Of a stretch of 30,027 bases of DNA, positions 7,129 to 16,095 are shown piece by piece; the first letter of the stretch is position 1, and each line of letters opens with the position of its first letter. Where the stretch lies: assembly GCA_049306095.1 (NCBI GenBank), contig JBAQPU010000035.1:1-30027 (forward strand), written 5' to 3'. The translations under genes were made by a program, and so were the position numbers. This DNA comes from UBA2336 sp049306095 (GTDB lineage: Bacteria > Bacteroidota > Bacteroidia > Cytophagales > Cyclobacteriaceae). The notes below the pieces were generated by a model. The model was not told the origin of the DNA and did not search any database. It was given only the letters and a program-made list of their open reading frames with translations.

Positions 7129-8408
7129 AACAAATCAATTTCGGCCACCACATAGGTGCTGCCTCCAATAAAAATCATATCCTCCGGCCCAGCTTGTTTT
7201 TTTGCCTTAATTATCGCATCGTTTACATCCGGAATAACGGAACCTTTTAATCCAAGCTTGTCGGCTCGTTCCTTAAGCGTTTGCGCATCCATTGCCCTGG
7301 GAATAGTTGCCTGGCAAAAATAATAGTGCGCCTGTTTTGGTAACAACCCCAGCACCTCGTCAATTTCTTTGTCCCTCACCATGCCTAATATGACAAACAG
7401 GCGGTTAAACTTCTGCCTTTCTAGTTGCCTCACTACCTCCCCGATACCGGCAACGTTATGACCGGTGTCACATACTATTAGGGGCTGCTCACCCAACTGT
7501 TGCCAACGTCCCTTTAAGCCGGTTTGCTGAACTGTTTTTTCCAAACCATCTATCAATGATTCTTTCGTTATCCGGTAGCCCTTTTGTTTCAACAGGTGAA
7601 GGGCCATGAACACACCAGGCAAATTCTTAAGTTGATAGTTTCCTTTCAGTGGCAATTGTAACTGACTGATATAAATACTGTTATCAATATGGACATCAAG
7701 TTTGTTTGCGTTATCCGTCACTTGTACCCTATCCTGCGCAAAATATAAAGGCGACTTTGTCTCGAGTGCCTTTGTAATGAAAACCTGCTCCACTTCCGGT
7801 TGGCGTTCGCTGATCACTACCGGAACACCTTCCTTGATGATGCCGGCCTTCTCATAACCGATTTTCGCAAGCGTATCGCCCAACAAATCTTTATGGTCGT
7901 AGCTGATATTGGTGATAACCGATATTTCCGGGGTAATGACATTGGTAGAGTCTAACCTGCCTCCCAGCCCAACTTCAATCACGGCAACGTCCACTTTCTG
8001 CTTTGCGAAATAATCGAACGCCATCGCCACGGTAATTTCAAAAAATGACGGTTGGATTAATTCTATAGATGGTTTGACCCGGTTCACAAAATCAACAATA
8101 AACGAACGGTCGATTTCCTGCCCGTTGATCTTGATGCGTTCGGTAAATTCTTTCAGATGAGGCGATGTGTACAATCCTGTTCTGTAACCGCTTGATTGCA
8201 GCACAGAAGCCAGCATGTGTGAGGTACTGCCCTTGCCGTTGGTGCCGGCTACGTGAATGGATTTAAATTTCTGATGCGGATTACCAATTGCCTCACATAA
8301 CTGAATGGTGTTGGTCAGGTCTTTCTTATAGGCTACCACCCCTACCCGTTGAAACAACGGTAGGTTTGTATATAAATAATCAATGGTTTGCGGGTAGTTG
8401 GTGAACAT
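7125..8408 (-). CDS. folC: bifunctional folylpolyglutamate synthase / dihydrofolate synthase
   Basis: ATP-dependent ligase of the Mur ligase fold that adds glutamate to dihydropteroate and to tetrahydrofolates in the cytosol. Of 427 residues, the P-loop is at about 54-61 (AGTNGKGS). TSPHLKEFTERIKING follows, then the central catalytic region EVGLGGRLDSTNV, ITNISYDHKDLLGDT and GYEKAGIIKEG. The C-terminal ligase domain includes VCDTGHNV and ends in a GGSTYVVAEIDLL tail. The open frame extends nine codons further to a TTG at 8435, but ATG 8408 fits the usual family start (TNYPQTIDYLYTNLPLFQRVG). The 57 bases upstream hold a tandem AAATCTC pair (8420-8433) and an inverted repeat CAAATT-3-AATTTG (8440-8454). 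The stop overlaps the trmB start. Confidence 0.95.
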   Translation of the reverse strand: MFTNYPQTIDYLYTNLPLFQRVGVVAYKKDLTNTIQLCEAIGNPHQKFKSIHVAGTNGKGSTSHMLASVLQSSGYRTGLYTSPHLKEFTERIKINGQEIDRSFIVDFVNRVKPSIELIQPSFFEITVAMAFDYFAKQKVDVAVIEVGLGGRLDSTNVITPEISVITNISYDHKDLLGDTLAKIGYEKAGIIKEGVPVVISERQPEVEQVFITKALETKSPLYFAQDRVQVTDNANKLDVHIDNSIYISQLQLPLKGNYQLKNLPGVFMALHLLKQKGYRITKESLIDGLEKTVQQTGLKGRWQQLGEQPLIVCDTGHNVAGIGEVVRQLERQKFNRLFVILGMVRDKEIDEVLGLLPKQAHYYFCQATIPRAMDAQTLKERADKLGLKGSVIPDVNDAIIKAKKQAGPEDMIFIGGSTYVVAEIDLL

Positions 8409-8465
8409 GCGCGAAACGCAAATCTCAAATCTCAAAAAACAAATTCCAAATTTGATTTCACCTGG

Positions 8466-9332
8466 TCAGTTGGAAAGAACAACAAACGTGATTTTACCGG
8501 TTGAAACAGAAGGAACATTAGTGCCGGTTTTGCTGAAGGTGAGTTTTTCAATCTCCCGCCTGCATAGTTTTTCCATTTCCAGGCTCAAGCTTCGCTCTAA
8601 TGTTTTGATGTCGATGATTTCACCATCTTCATTGACTTTTATTTGAAATACAATCCGACCGCTTGATTCATTGCCGGGTGGTTTCACGGTAGGCACTTCG
8701 TCCCACAGCCAGCCATCCAAACTCAGGCCGGGCCCTGTTCCACCGCCACCTCCAACTTTTCCTTTGTATAAACCGGGGCCCGGTGAGCCATCGGGCTGTC
8801 CTTTGTCGCCTGTTTTGTTGATGTCATCGCCTTCGCCACCGGGTTTCCCCACTTGTGTATCCGTTCCCTTCTTTGCATTTGGATTGTACACGGCTGCCGG
8901 CTTTACCGGTTCTTTATTCGTTTCCTTAGTATCCGTTTTTTCTTTAACCGGATCGGGCTGCTTCACAGTTTCTTCTTTCTTCTTTACTTCTTTTACCGGC
9001 ACAGCTGTTTCATCCTTGGAAACCAGTTGTTCTTCAGGTTCCGGCTCGGATGTTGATGTCTGTTCGGTTTGCTCCGGCTGTTGCGTTTCTTCAGGTTGTT
9101 TCTCAGGTGTCGTTTGTGCCACCTCTGCACCCACCGGTTGGTCGGGCTGTACATCGCCACTTCCCTCATCGGAAAAACCCAGGTTAATCGCGTAGCCTAA
9201 CTCGCCCAACGGAGGATCAGGAGCTCGCCATCCCACTACAAAGAAAAAGAACACGAGCAGTGCAGCGTGCAATCCTATTGTTCCGCTTGCTGCAATTCTC
9301 CTGTTCTTCTTTTCATCCACTACACTTTCCAT
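8466..9332 (-). CDS. TonB-like energy transducer
   Basis: A 288-residue inner-membrane protein with the layout of TonB. Residues about 18-35 form one transmembrane segment (GLHAALLVFFFFVVGW). A long linker of about 150 residues rich in Pro, Glu, Lys and Gln follows, and spans the periplasm; it includes a glycine stretch (KGKVGGGGGTGPGL). The C-terminal domain (RIVFQIKVNEDGEIIDIKT, CRREIEKLTF, GKITFVVLS) resembles TonB_C. TonB couples the proton-motive force of ExbB-ExbD to outer-membrane receptors; no exbB or exbD lies in this window. ATG 9332 is preferred to an upstream in-frame TTG at 9359. The gap to the SPOR gene is 30 bases, and folC follows after 57 bases. The linker sequence is not like that of proteobacterial TonB, so subfamily assignment is uncertain. 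Confidence 0.82.
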   Translation of the reverse strand: MESVVDEKKNRRIAASGTIGLHAALLVFFFFVVGWRAPDPPLGELGYAINLGFSDEGSGDVQPDQPVGAEVAQTTPEKQPEETQQPEQTEQTSTSEPEPEEQLVSKDETAVPVKEVKKKEETVKQPDPVKEKTDTKETNKEPVKPAAVYNPNAKKGTDTQVGKPGGEGDDINKTGDKGQPDGSPGPGLYKGKVGGGGGTGPGLSLDGWLWDEVPTVKPPGNESSGRIVFQIKVNEDGEIIDIKTLERSLSLEMEKLCRREIEKLTFSKTGTNVPSVSTGKITFVVLSN

Positions 9333-9362
9333 ACAACCTTCAGTGTGGTGACCACACAACCA

Positions 9363-10103
9363 TCAATATTTTAATACCCAAAGTGCATCGCCATATTCAG
9401 CTTTCTTGGCATCCGCCACTTCCTGAGCTGAGGCAAAGGTGTCGCTATCAGCCACTGCCAGACGGAACAGTTTGTACTTGGCAAACGGAGGAATAATTTT
9501 ACTGCTTACACCCTGACCGCTTAATTTTTTGGCATAATCCATCAGCAAATCATCATCCACGGCACTGGCGATGATTACATAGTAACGCATGGTGCGCTCG
9601 CTTAGTGTTTCGATTGCTCCTTCTTTCGGAATGCTGGCTAACGAATCGGCTCTGTGCTTCTCTGCCGCTAAACGTGCTTGTTCAATAACAGCCAGACTAT
9701 CCTGAACCGCCTTATCTCTGGCTTCTTTGGCAGCCAGTTCTTTCGCTAATTTTTCCTTTTCAAGCTGGCGCGGATTCCACCAAAAGTACCAAACCGCCCC
9801 TAATGCTAACGCAATCACCAATAAAATACCCACTACCTTAGGCCATGCTGGCGAACCCTCTTCTTCATCATCATAATTATAGTCAGCAACAGGCTCTTCC
9901 GGTTTTTGTTCGTATTCATATTGCTGCTGCTCAGGCTGGCTGGCTTCCGCTTGTGGTTCTTCTTCTACAGGAGTGGATTGCTCCTCTTCGCGGTTCAGCG
10001 GTTTATATTCAATATCCGGAAGACCAAAGGTATCATCGGAATCACTTTTGTTTTGAAGATTCTCGTTGTTCTCATCTTCAGTTCCTTTTTTCTTTCTTGC
10101 CAT
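9363..10103 (-). CDS. SPOR-domain inner-membrane protein
   Basis: A 246-residue single-pass protein. The first 86 residues are very acidic and glutamine-rich, and would lie in the cytoplasm. Residues 87-109 (PKVVGILLVIALALGAVWYF and flanking tryptophans) form the transmembrane helix. Residues about 112-160 form a charged, probably coiled-coil linker, and 172-246 form a SPOR domain (YYVIIASAVDDDLLMDYA, KYKLFRLAVADS, YGDALWVLKY). SPOR domains bind denuded peptidoglycan, often at division sites. It is the first gene of the SPOR-TonB-folC-trmB operon and has a very good promoter just upstream. It may help division or envelope maintenance; the partner is unknown. Confidence 0.85.
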   Translation of the reverse strand: MARKKKGTEDENNENLQNKSDSDDTFGLPDIEYKPLNREEEQSTPVEEEPQAEASQPEQQQYEYEQKPEEPVADYNYDDEEEGSPAWPKVVGILLVIALALGAVWYFWWNPRQLEKEKLAKELAAKEARDKAVQDSLAVIEQARLAAEKHRADSLASIPKEGAIETLSERTMRYYVIIASAVDDDLLMDYAKKLSGQGVSSKIIPPFAKYKLFRLAVADSDTFASAQEVADAKKAEYGDALWVLKY

Positions 10104-10128
10104 GCAGGTTAAAAAGTTGGTATTACTA

Positions 10129-10159
10129 CAAAATTAAGCGAATTTTTGAGGCATACAAA
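10129..10159 (-). promoter_or_regulatory. promoter of the SPOR-TonB-folC-trmB operon
   Basis: On the minus strand the sequence has TTTG (10156-10159), a 19-base spacer, then TAATTTTG (10129-10136). This is an exact fit to the Bacteroidota vegetative promoter (-33 TTTG, -7 TAnnTTTG, 19-base spacing). Transcription would start near 10123, about 20 bases before the SPOR ATG at 10103. Position, spacing and motifs all agree. Confidence 0.75.
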
Positions 10160-10163
10160 TTAA

Positions 10164-10199
10164 ACCGCTTCTGCGTAGGCGACTAACGCCTACCGCTTC
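10164..10199. repeat. hairpin flanked by direct repeats
   Basis: A perfect inverted repeat GTAGGCG-5-CGCCTAC (10175-10193, loop ACTAA) is flanked by direct repeats of ACCGCTTC (10164-10171 and 10192-10199). It lies immediately after the stop of the barrel gene (10202) and just upstream of the SPOR promoter. In the minus direction the stem is followed by GCAGAAGCGGTTTAATTTG, not by a long T-run, so it is not a textbook intrinsic terminator; it may still slow or end transcription, or be a REP-like palindrome. Confidence 0.5.
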
Positions 10200-10201
10200 G
10201 A

Positions 10202-11869
10202 TCAAAACTTCAGGGTCAAACCGGCTGTTGCCTGAAACCCTCGCACCGGGTAGTTCAAAAACACCTGGTACTTGTTTGACGTGATATTATTCAGGTCAAC
10301 AAATGCCGAGAACTTATCGGAGAATAAATACTCGGTTCTAAAATTGAGATCAAAAGCGGCAGGAATGGTAATTGTTTCTTCGGCTTTCAGGTCGTACGCT
10401 TTTGTATTTCCCTGCGCAATCACATCCATAGTAAACACCAGTTTCTTAAAGAGGTTATACGAGGCACCCAGGGTTACACGGTAGCCGGGTTTATGCCAGG
10501 CATCGGAAAGTTCATCGGTGTTGTATCCGAAATAATCTCCCTGCAATGATATCCGCGCGATGTCGGCATACGTGTACAACAGCGAGGCATAAAAGTTAAA
10601 GCGTTTCACCGCACCATTGTCATACTCAACTATAAATTTCGAAGTGTCTGATTCCGCATTCTTAAAGAAATACAGGTTCTTCAATGTGGCAAACGAAATA
10701 CCCGCCCCCAACAACCAATTGCTTCCGGCTTTTGCGCGCAATCCCGCCTGCAAATCAATTACTTTATTGGTGTGCGACAACGCAACGGCAGGCGCCAACC
10801 ACAGGTTTTCATTTGATAATGTTTGCAACGATACTTTCTCCATCCCTCCTGAAAGCGATCCCACAAAGTCGACCGCGTCACTGATCGGATAGGTGACTTT
10901 CACATCGGGGTAAAAATGAAAACTCTTGGAGTCGAGTGTGTCGTTCTCCAACGCGATGATGCCACCCACCTGAAGCTTCAGCTTTTCAACAGGAAAAAAA
11001 GAATAGTATCCATTCGCCTGAAAAAGATTACGGGCTTTGGCTTCTACATTTTCATCTTTCCGGTTAAAGACAAAATACTCGCCACCGATAAAAACCGATT
11101 GATCATCCCCTACTTTATAGGAACCTTTGAAATTAAAACCCACGGTAGTTTCTGCGGCTTTAAACTGATCGTTCAGGTGACTAAAATCACCGCCAACCTG
11201 ATAGGCGAAATCTGTATTACGCGCATTCGCCAGGGCAAGGCCCAGGTTAAATAATGAGTATGCCTGCTTGATGGTATCCCGCATCACAGCGGTGCCTTCG
11301 GGGTATCCATAAAAATGTGTAGAGCGATTTTGATAGCCCATATTACCATTAAATGAAAGGTCTTTACTGAAGGTTTGGGCAAAGGCGGTAATCCCAGAAG
11401 TACCTCCTGCTGAGTTCTTTCCATCTACCGGACCCTTTCCCGATTTATTAAAGAACGCATGTGCTCCAATCAGTTTCTTTTTATCCTGCTTACTGGTGAT
11501 GAAAGCCTCCAGGTAAGGCGATGCATAGTTTCCATAGCCGGCACTCACATATCCACGGTATGTCTCGGATGGTTCTTCTCCTTTTAGTTTCAACGGACGA
11601 AGCACAGGGTTTAGTTCCGGTGTGTTGAAATGAAAGGCCCTGAAGTCGTATGCAAAAACCGATTTTGCCGGCTCTACCGGACGAGGAGGAATTTTTTCAA
11701 ACAACCGGTTTGCTCGCGGTAAAATTATCTGGCGGTCTTTCCGGATTTCGATTTCAACATCTTTAATCTCGCCAGCCGATTCCCAGTCTTTATTCTTTTC
11801 CTTGTCCTGCTCCTGCGCATGCCCGATCACAGTCAGAAAAATAAACGATAAGATAAGTAGTTTTTTCAT
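10202..11869 (-). CDS. outer-membrane beta-barrel protein (TonB-dependent-receptor-like barrel without plug)
   Basis: A 555-residue outer-membrane protein. It has a clear signal peptide (1-19, LLILSFIFLTVIGHAQ), a short polar region with an EIKDVEIEIRKDRQIIL segment, then many alternating beta-strands with Gly/Tyr/Phe patterns (GYVSAGYGNY, SFNGNMGYQNRS, YQVGGDFSH, VFIGGEYFVFNRK, GYRVTLGASYNLFKK). It ends in Phe (FQATAGLTLKF), typical of outer-membrane barrels. The DLNFRTEYLFSDKFSAFVDLNNITSNKY segment resembles the last strands of TonB-dependent receptors, but there is no plug domain or TonB box. The gene follows the large TPR gene by 6 bases on the same strand, so the pair is probably an operon. 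No substrate can be inferred. Confidence 0.75.
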   Translation of the reverse strand: MKKLLILSFIFLTVIGHAQEQDKEKNKDWESAGEIKDVEIEIRKDRQIILPRANRLFEKIPPRPVEPAKSVFAYDFRAFHFNTPELNPVLRPLKLKGEEPSETYRGYVSAGYGNYASPYLEAFITSKQDKKKLIGAHAFFNKSGKGPVDGKNSAGGTSGITAFAQTFSKDLSFNGNMGYQNRSTHFYGYPEGTAVMRDTIKQAYSLFNLGLALANARNTDFAYQVGGDFSHLNDQFKAAETTVGFNFKGSYKVGDDQSVFIGGEYFVFNRKDENVEAKARNLFQANGYYSFFPVEKLKLQVGGIIALENDTLDSKSFHFYPDVKVTYPISDAVDFVGSLSGGMEKVSLQTLSNENLWLAPAVALSHTNKVIDLQAGLRAKAGSNWLLGAGISFATLKNLYFFKNAESDTSKFIVEYDNGAVKRFNFYASLLYTYADIARISLQGDYFGYNTDELSDAWHKPGYRVTLGASYNLFKKLVFTMDVIAQGNTKAYDLKAEETITIPAAFDLNFRTEYLFSDKFSAFVDLNNITSNKYQVFLNYPVRGFQATAGLTLKF

Positions 11870-11875
11870 GCTTAA

Positions 11876-14800
11876 TTATCGGTTACCCAGCGTATCGGCT
11901 TCTTGTTTTTGTTTCTCTTTCAGTTCCGCATCAGCAATCTGCCTGAGCTTTTCTTTTGCTGCATCCTGAATGGATTGTAACGGGAAATTATTATCGATCA
12001 GTGATTGCAGCGTTGTTTTTGCATGGAACATCTGGTTCATGGCTAAATAATTATCTGCGAGCAGCAAAAAGGATTGACCAACCCATTCATCGTAGGATGA
12101 AAACTCACCGGTGAGGGCCAGCAGAGTTTCAGAACTTTGCTTGTACTCTTTCGTCAGGTAGAAAATTTCACCGATTCTGTATTTTGCCTCAGCACCGTAT
12201 TCATCGCGTGCCGAATTCAGGGTATTGAGGAATTCATCCTTCGCGGTTTCGTAATCGCCACGGGCCATTGCCGATTTTCCTAAATACAACGATGCCTTGT
12301 TTTGCGCACCGGCATTTACATTTCCTTTCTGGAGGATGAGGTTTGCATATGCGTTCACCGAATCATACCGCGCCAACAGGTAAAATGATTCCATCAATCC
12401 GGAAAGTGCCGTATAGATTTCCTTTTTGTTAACCGCCAGCCTTTCTGCCCGGTGGAAGCTGGTAATAGCCTGCTCAAACTTACCCTGCTTAAACTGTATT
12501 TCAGCCACACGCGCCACTGCTTTACTCACCCAGGCAGAAGTTGGTTCATTGCTTAACTCCTGGTACAACGGAAGCGCTTTTTCAAAATTCCGAAGCCGGT
12601 AGTGCGACTCGGCCATGTAATAGGTTACATCCTGCATTTTCGAACTTTGGGGATATACACTCTGAAAAGTAGCAAACCCTGCTATCGCTTTCTCATACTG
12701 CTGATCGAAATACAAATTCTTAGCCGATTCAAATTCTACCACCTCAAGATCTTTGTTCTCAGGGTTAGCCTTCTTATAGGCAGCCAGGTAGCCTTCAAAC
12801 TCGGCTCCCCGCCCTGCAATGCCAAGCGCTTCCTGCAACGGCAGCAACACCTGTTGTGAAACAGGGTGTGTCGGAAACTGTTTTAGTAAGGACTGATAAT
12901 CACTGATGGTTTTATCGTATTGCTTCAGGTTGTAATACGATGCCGCCCTGCGCATGTAAGCATACGGCAGGAAGCGTGCACTACTGTTTTCGTTGATCAG
13001 TTTCGAAAGTCCGTCAGCTGCAGCCTGGTAGTTACCCTGCTCAATTTCAAATTGTGCCCGTTGAAAAATCGCCTCATCGCGATACTGGGATTTAGGATAG
13101 CTTGAGATCAGTGTTGTAAACTGTTGCCGGGCATCCGCGTATTTTCTCAGTACACCATTGATGACTGCTGTTTGAAACATGATATAATCATCATCAGGTG
13201 AGTTGAGCTGTCGTGCGCGATTATACTGTGTAATGGCCTCTGTATAATTTTTGCTCACATAGTAACAATCTGCCAGGCGAATCACACCATCTGAATAGGT
13301 TTGCCCTTTCGATGCCTTATTCACGAACTCCTTAAAATTAAACTGTGCCTGTTCGTATTGCTGCAAATTGAAATGCGCATAACCAAGTCCGTACCGCGTT
13401 CTGTTCAGCACCTCAGGATCAACCGATGAACCCAACGAAACAGTTTTTTGGTACAAAGGAACAGCCTCTTCATATCTTCTTCCTACTGAAAACGCTTCGG
13501 CACACCAGAAACTTGCCAGGGCCGTAAACTTTGGATCAGATTGGCTCGCCAGCGACTTTTCAAATGCGTCTACCGCACCCGCATATTCTTCCTTATTAAA
13601 AAGCTCTGCCCCTTTAAGGTAAGCGGCTTTTTGATATGCCTGCTGCATGGCAGGGCTGCGCTGTGGAATTGACTCGATATATTCAAGCGCTTTATTATAA
13701 TTATTGCCATCGACATGAGCCTGAGCCAGTAACTCTCTTACTTCAACCGAATGTTCACTCTTTGGGTAGGCTACCAGAAATTTTTCGAACTCCGTAATGG
13801 CTTGTTCAGAATTGCCAAGGTCATACGAAATCTTGGCATACTGAAATACACTCTCCTCGGCAAGCTTTTTATCTTGCTTATTATTTCGGGCATAACCAAA
13901 CGAATTAAGCGCATACTGCTTATTGCCCTTCTTCAGGTATAAAACACCCAGGTAATAAGAAGCGTAATAACTGGTAGAATCTTGTTTGGCTGCAGATGTT
14001 TTCAGGTATTCAATGGCCTTGTCGTCTTTCGATAATGAATAGTAAGAAAAACCAGCCCTGAACAGGAGGGCACTTTCTGCTTTCGCTCCATTTTTTTCGA
14101 GGAAATTCTCATACGCCACCACTGCACTTTTATAATCCTTCTTGAAGAAATATGCATCGGCCACCAACATGGATATTTCATCGTAATTCGAAACCTGTGC
14201 AGAGCGAGGTTGCAATGAAACGGCATACTGAATCAGCTCATCGTACTTCTTTTGTTTATAATACACGCTGGCGATCAATGAAGGAACTACGGCTGCGTAA
14301 GAGCTGTTGCCTTCTGCTCGTTTTAAATCCTGCAATGCCTCATCGTATTTACCTCTCGAGTACTCCACAAACCCGGCATAATAATTTGCAGCCGGTGAAT
14401 ACTGGCTGGTTTGGAGTTTCATGAGATTAAATTGATCGAGGGCTTCGTCCAATTTTTTGAGGTTGAAAAAACTGTACCCCCACTTAAAATGCCCCTCCGT
14501 TTGCTGACCTGAGCTTAAGCCTGAAAAATTTACCTTCTTAAAATAGGCAGCCGCCCTGGTGTAATCCTTTTCGTTATAGAAAAATTCAGCCAGATCGTAA
14601 TAAGCAGTTGCACTCCTGGGGTTGGATGGGTTGGAAGCAATAAACTCTTCGATGAGTTTTTCGCCATCGGAATGACCAAGACTTAAAGCACAGGCTGCGA
14701 TATAATACTGTGCATCAGCCCTGCGCGCATCGGTTTTGTCGGCCAGTTTTAAAAACTCAGAAAATACATGACGTGCAGCACCAAAATTTGAATGCCCGAC

Positions 14801-14965
14801 AAGCTCAGTACCTTTTTTATATAACCGTTCTTTCTTTCCTGCTGATAGTTGATCCTGGCCCTGAAGTGCAACACTGAAAAGAATGACTATGGTGAATACA
14901 ACTACAACCCTCACGTTAACCGGATTTTTATTACTACAACCATGGCTTGAACTGAAACAAACCAT
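11876..14965 (-). CDS. large TPR-repeat protein, probably exported
   Basis: A 1029-residue protein made almost wholly of tetratricopeptide repeats, recognisable from about residue 45 to 1000 (for example RAAAYFKKVNF, KLDEALDQFNLMK, KYDEALQDLKRAEG, YEQAQFNFKEFV, YTEAITQYNRARQL, YEKAIAGFATFQSVYPQS, FEKALPLYQELS). The N-terminus has a hydrophobic segment (about 18-35) ending ALQGQDQ, consistent with a Sec signal peptide. ATG 14965 gives 17 residues before it; GTG at 14914 would start the signal peptide directly (VRVVVVF) and is a credible alternative. TPR arrays of this kind act as protein-protein scaffolds. The downstream barrel gene is 6 bases away, so the two may work together, with the TPR protein in the periplasm or at the outer membrane. 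A specific partner cannot be named. Confidence 0.82.
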   Translation of the reverse strand: MVCFSSSHGCSNKNPVNVRVVVVFTIVILFSVALQGQDQLSAGKKERLYKKGTELVGHSNFGAARHVFSEFLKLADKTDARRADAQYYIAACALSLGHSDGEKLIEEFIASNPSNPRSATAYYDLAEFFYNEKDYTRAAAYFKKVNFSGLSSGQQTEGHFKWGYSFFNLKKLDEALDQFNLMKLQTSQYSPAANYYAGFVEYSRGKYDEALQDLKRAEGNSSYAAVVPSLIASVYYKQKKYDELIQYAVSLQPRSAQVSNYDEISMLVADAYFFKKDYKSAVVAYENFLEKNGAKAESALLFRAGFSYYSLSKDDKAIEYLKTSAAKQDSTSYYASYYLGVLYLKKGNKQYALNSFGYARNNKQDKKLAEESVFQYAKISYDLGNSEQAITEFEKFLVAYPKSEHSVEVRELLAQAHVDGNNYNKALEYIESIPQRSPAMQQAYQKAAYLKGAELFNKEEYAGAVDAFEKSLASQSDPKFTALASFWCAEAFSVGRRYEEAVPLYQKTVSLGSSVDPEVLNRTRYGLGYAHFNLQQYEQAQFNFKEFVNKASKGQTYSDGVIRLADCYYVSKNYTEAITQYNRARQLNSPDDDYIMFQTAVINGVLRKYADARQQFTTLISSYPKSQYRDEAIFQRAQFEIEQGNYQAAADGLSKLINENSSARFLPYAYMRRAASYYNLKQYDKTISDYQSLLKQFPTHPVSQQVLLPLQEALGIAGRGAEFEGYLAAYKKANPENKDLEVVEFESAKNLYFDQQYEKAIAGFATFQSVYPQSSKMQDVTYYMAESHYRLRNFEKALPLYQELSNEPTSAWVSKAVARVAEIQFKQGKFEQAITSFHRAERLAVNKKEIYTALSGLMESFYLLARYDSVNAYANLILQKGNVNAGAQNKASLYLGKSAMARGDYETAKDEFLNTLNSARDEYGAEAKYRIGEIFYLTKEYKQSSETLLALTGEFSSYDEWVGQSFLLLADNYLAMNQMFHAKTTLQSLIDNNFPLQSIQDAAKEKLRQIADAELKEKQKQEADTLGNR

Positions 14966-15038
14966 CTGGAAAAATATTGCAAGAATGAGACCAAAAAGTA
15001 AGTTGAAAAAATTATCCTGGGTTTTATTTCCATTGACT

Positions 15039-15071
15039 CAAAGGTAATAAAAAGTTGCAGTCGCGTACAAC
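15039..15071 (-). promoter_or_regulatory. possible promoter for the TPR-barrel pair
   Basis: On the minus strand TACCTTTG (15039-15046) matches the -7 TAnnTTTG exactly. GTTG (15068-15071) lies 21 bases upstream as an approximate -33. Transcription would start about 68 bases before ATG 14965. The upstream element sits at the end of holA. Spacing is slightly long and the -33 is imperfect. Confidence 0.35.
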
Positions 15072-15072
15072 T

Positions 15073-16095
15073 TCAGTTCATCAGACGGTACACCAGTTCT
15101 CGAAAGATCTGACCTTCACTAGCCGATCCGCTATTCACTCCCTTCAGTTTCAGGTCTGCTTCTTTTAACAACGAAATATTCTGAAGAATCTTATCAATAG
15201 AAAATTGCCGTAAAGCGAGACTATAATCTTTAACCGCATAAGGGCTCACTTTCAATGCAATAGCCAGTTCTTTTTCACCTTTACCTGCGGCTTGGGATGC
15301 CGCCAGGGACTTACTGAAAAACGAATACAAATATGCCACCACCGGAATCATGGGATTTCGTTTGGTGTTGCTTTCGAAATAATTCACAATCCTGGCAACC
15401 ATCAGCGAATTCCGTTGCAGAATTGCTTTCTGCAATTCGAAAATGTTGTACTCTTTGCTCATACCAACCTGGGCCATCACCCGCTCCACGGCAATCGCCT
15501 CCCCTGCTGGAAGAGAAATCATCAATTTATCTATTTCGTTGGTTAACCGGCTTAAGTCATTCCCAACCGACTCGCACAGCGCCAGTACAGCCCGGTCATC
15601 CATGGTAATCTTCTTCTCACGGGTATATTCCAAAACGAAATCAGGCAACTGGTTATCGTATATCTTTTTAGCTGTAATAGAGGTAGCCAGTTTTTCAATG
15701 CTTTTTCCCAATTCCCTTCGTTTATCCAGCGACTTATGTTTGTGGCAAAAAACAAGAATAGTACTGGGTACAGGTTGTTTTAAATAATCCAACAGCAACC
15801 GGGCACCCATTTCTTTATTGATATCCTGAATTTCCTGCGCCTCCTTTACAATCACCACCTGAAACTGCGACATCATAGGAAACCTGCGGGCATGGGTTAA
15901 AATGGTAGCCATGGCGGCATCTTTTCCATACACCACTACCTGGTTAAATCCCTTTTCAGATTCGGCCAAAGCGTTATTCTCAATGTAGTCAGCGATCACA
16001 TCAATGAAGTAGCTCTCCTCTCCTTGCAGGAAATAGACAGGACTAAATTTTCGGGCTTTCAGATCGGCCAGTACTTTTTTAATCGCAGCGTCCAT
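15073..16095 (-). CDS. holA: DNA polymerase III subunit delta
   Basis: The delta subunit of the clamp loader, which opens the sliding clamp during replication. It has 340 residues, a normal length. The N-terminus LKARKFSPVYFLQGEESYFIDV is the typical family opening. YFLQGEES, RRFPMMSQFQVVIVKEAQE and LVFCHKHKSLDKR form the degenerate AAA-like core, which lacks a Walker A motif as expected for delta. The C-terminal helical collar region contains GNDLSRLTNEIDKL and NIFELQKAILQRN. An upstream TTG at 16098 is in frame, but ATG 16095 is preferred; its A is shared with the rhomboid stop (TGATG), so the genes are tightly coupled. Confidence 0.93.
   Translation of the reverse strand: MDAAIKKVLADLKARKFSPVYFLQGEESYFIDVIADYIENNALAESEKGFNQVVVYGKDAAMATILTHARRFPMMSQFQVVIVKEAQEIQDINKEMGARLLLDYLKQPVPSTILVFCHKHKSLDKRRELGKSIEKLATSITAKKIYDNQLPDFVLEYTREKKITMDDRAVLALCESVGNDLSRLTNEIDKLMISLPAGEAIAVERVMAQVGMSKEYNIFELQKAILQRNSLMVARIVNYFESNTKRNPMIPVVAYLYSFFSKSLAASQAAGKGEKELAIALKVSPYAVKDYSLALRQFSIDKILQNISLLKEADLKLKGVNSGSASEGQIFRELVYRLMN

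Noticed and set aside
8440..8454. Inverted repeat CAAATT-3-AATTTG between the TonB-like gene and folC, as a terminator or operator.
   Set aside because: The stem is short and AT-rich, with no T-run after it, inside an operon with small gaps; not enough to call a functional site.
8671..9195. A 174-codon plus-strand open frame rich in Ser, Pro and Gly.
   Set aside because: It is the antisense shadow of the Pro/Glu/Lys-rich TonB linker; composition mirrors that gene and no family is recognisable.
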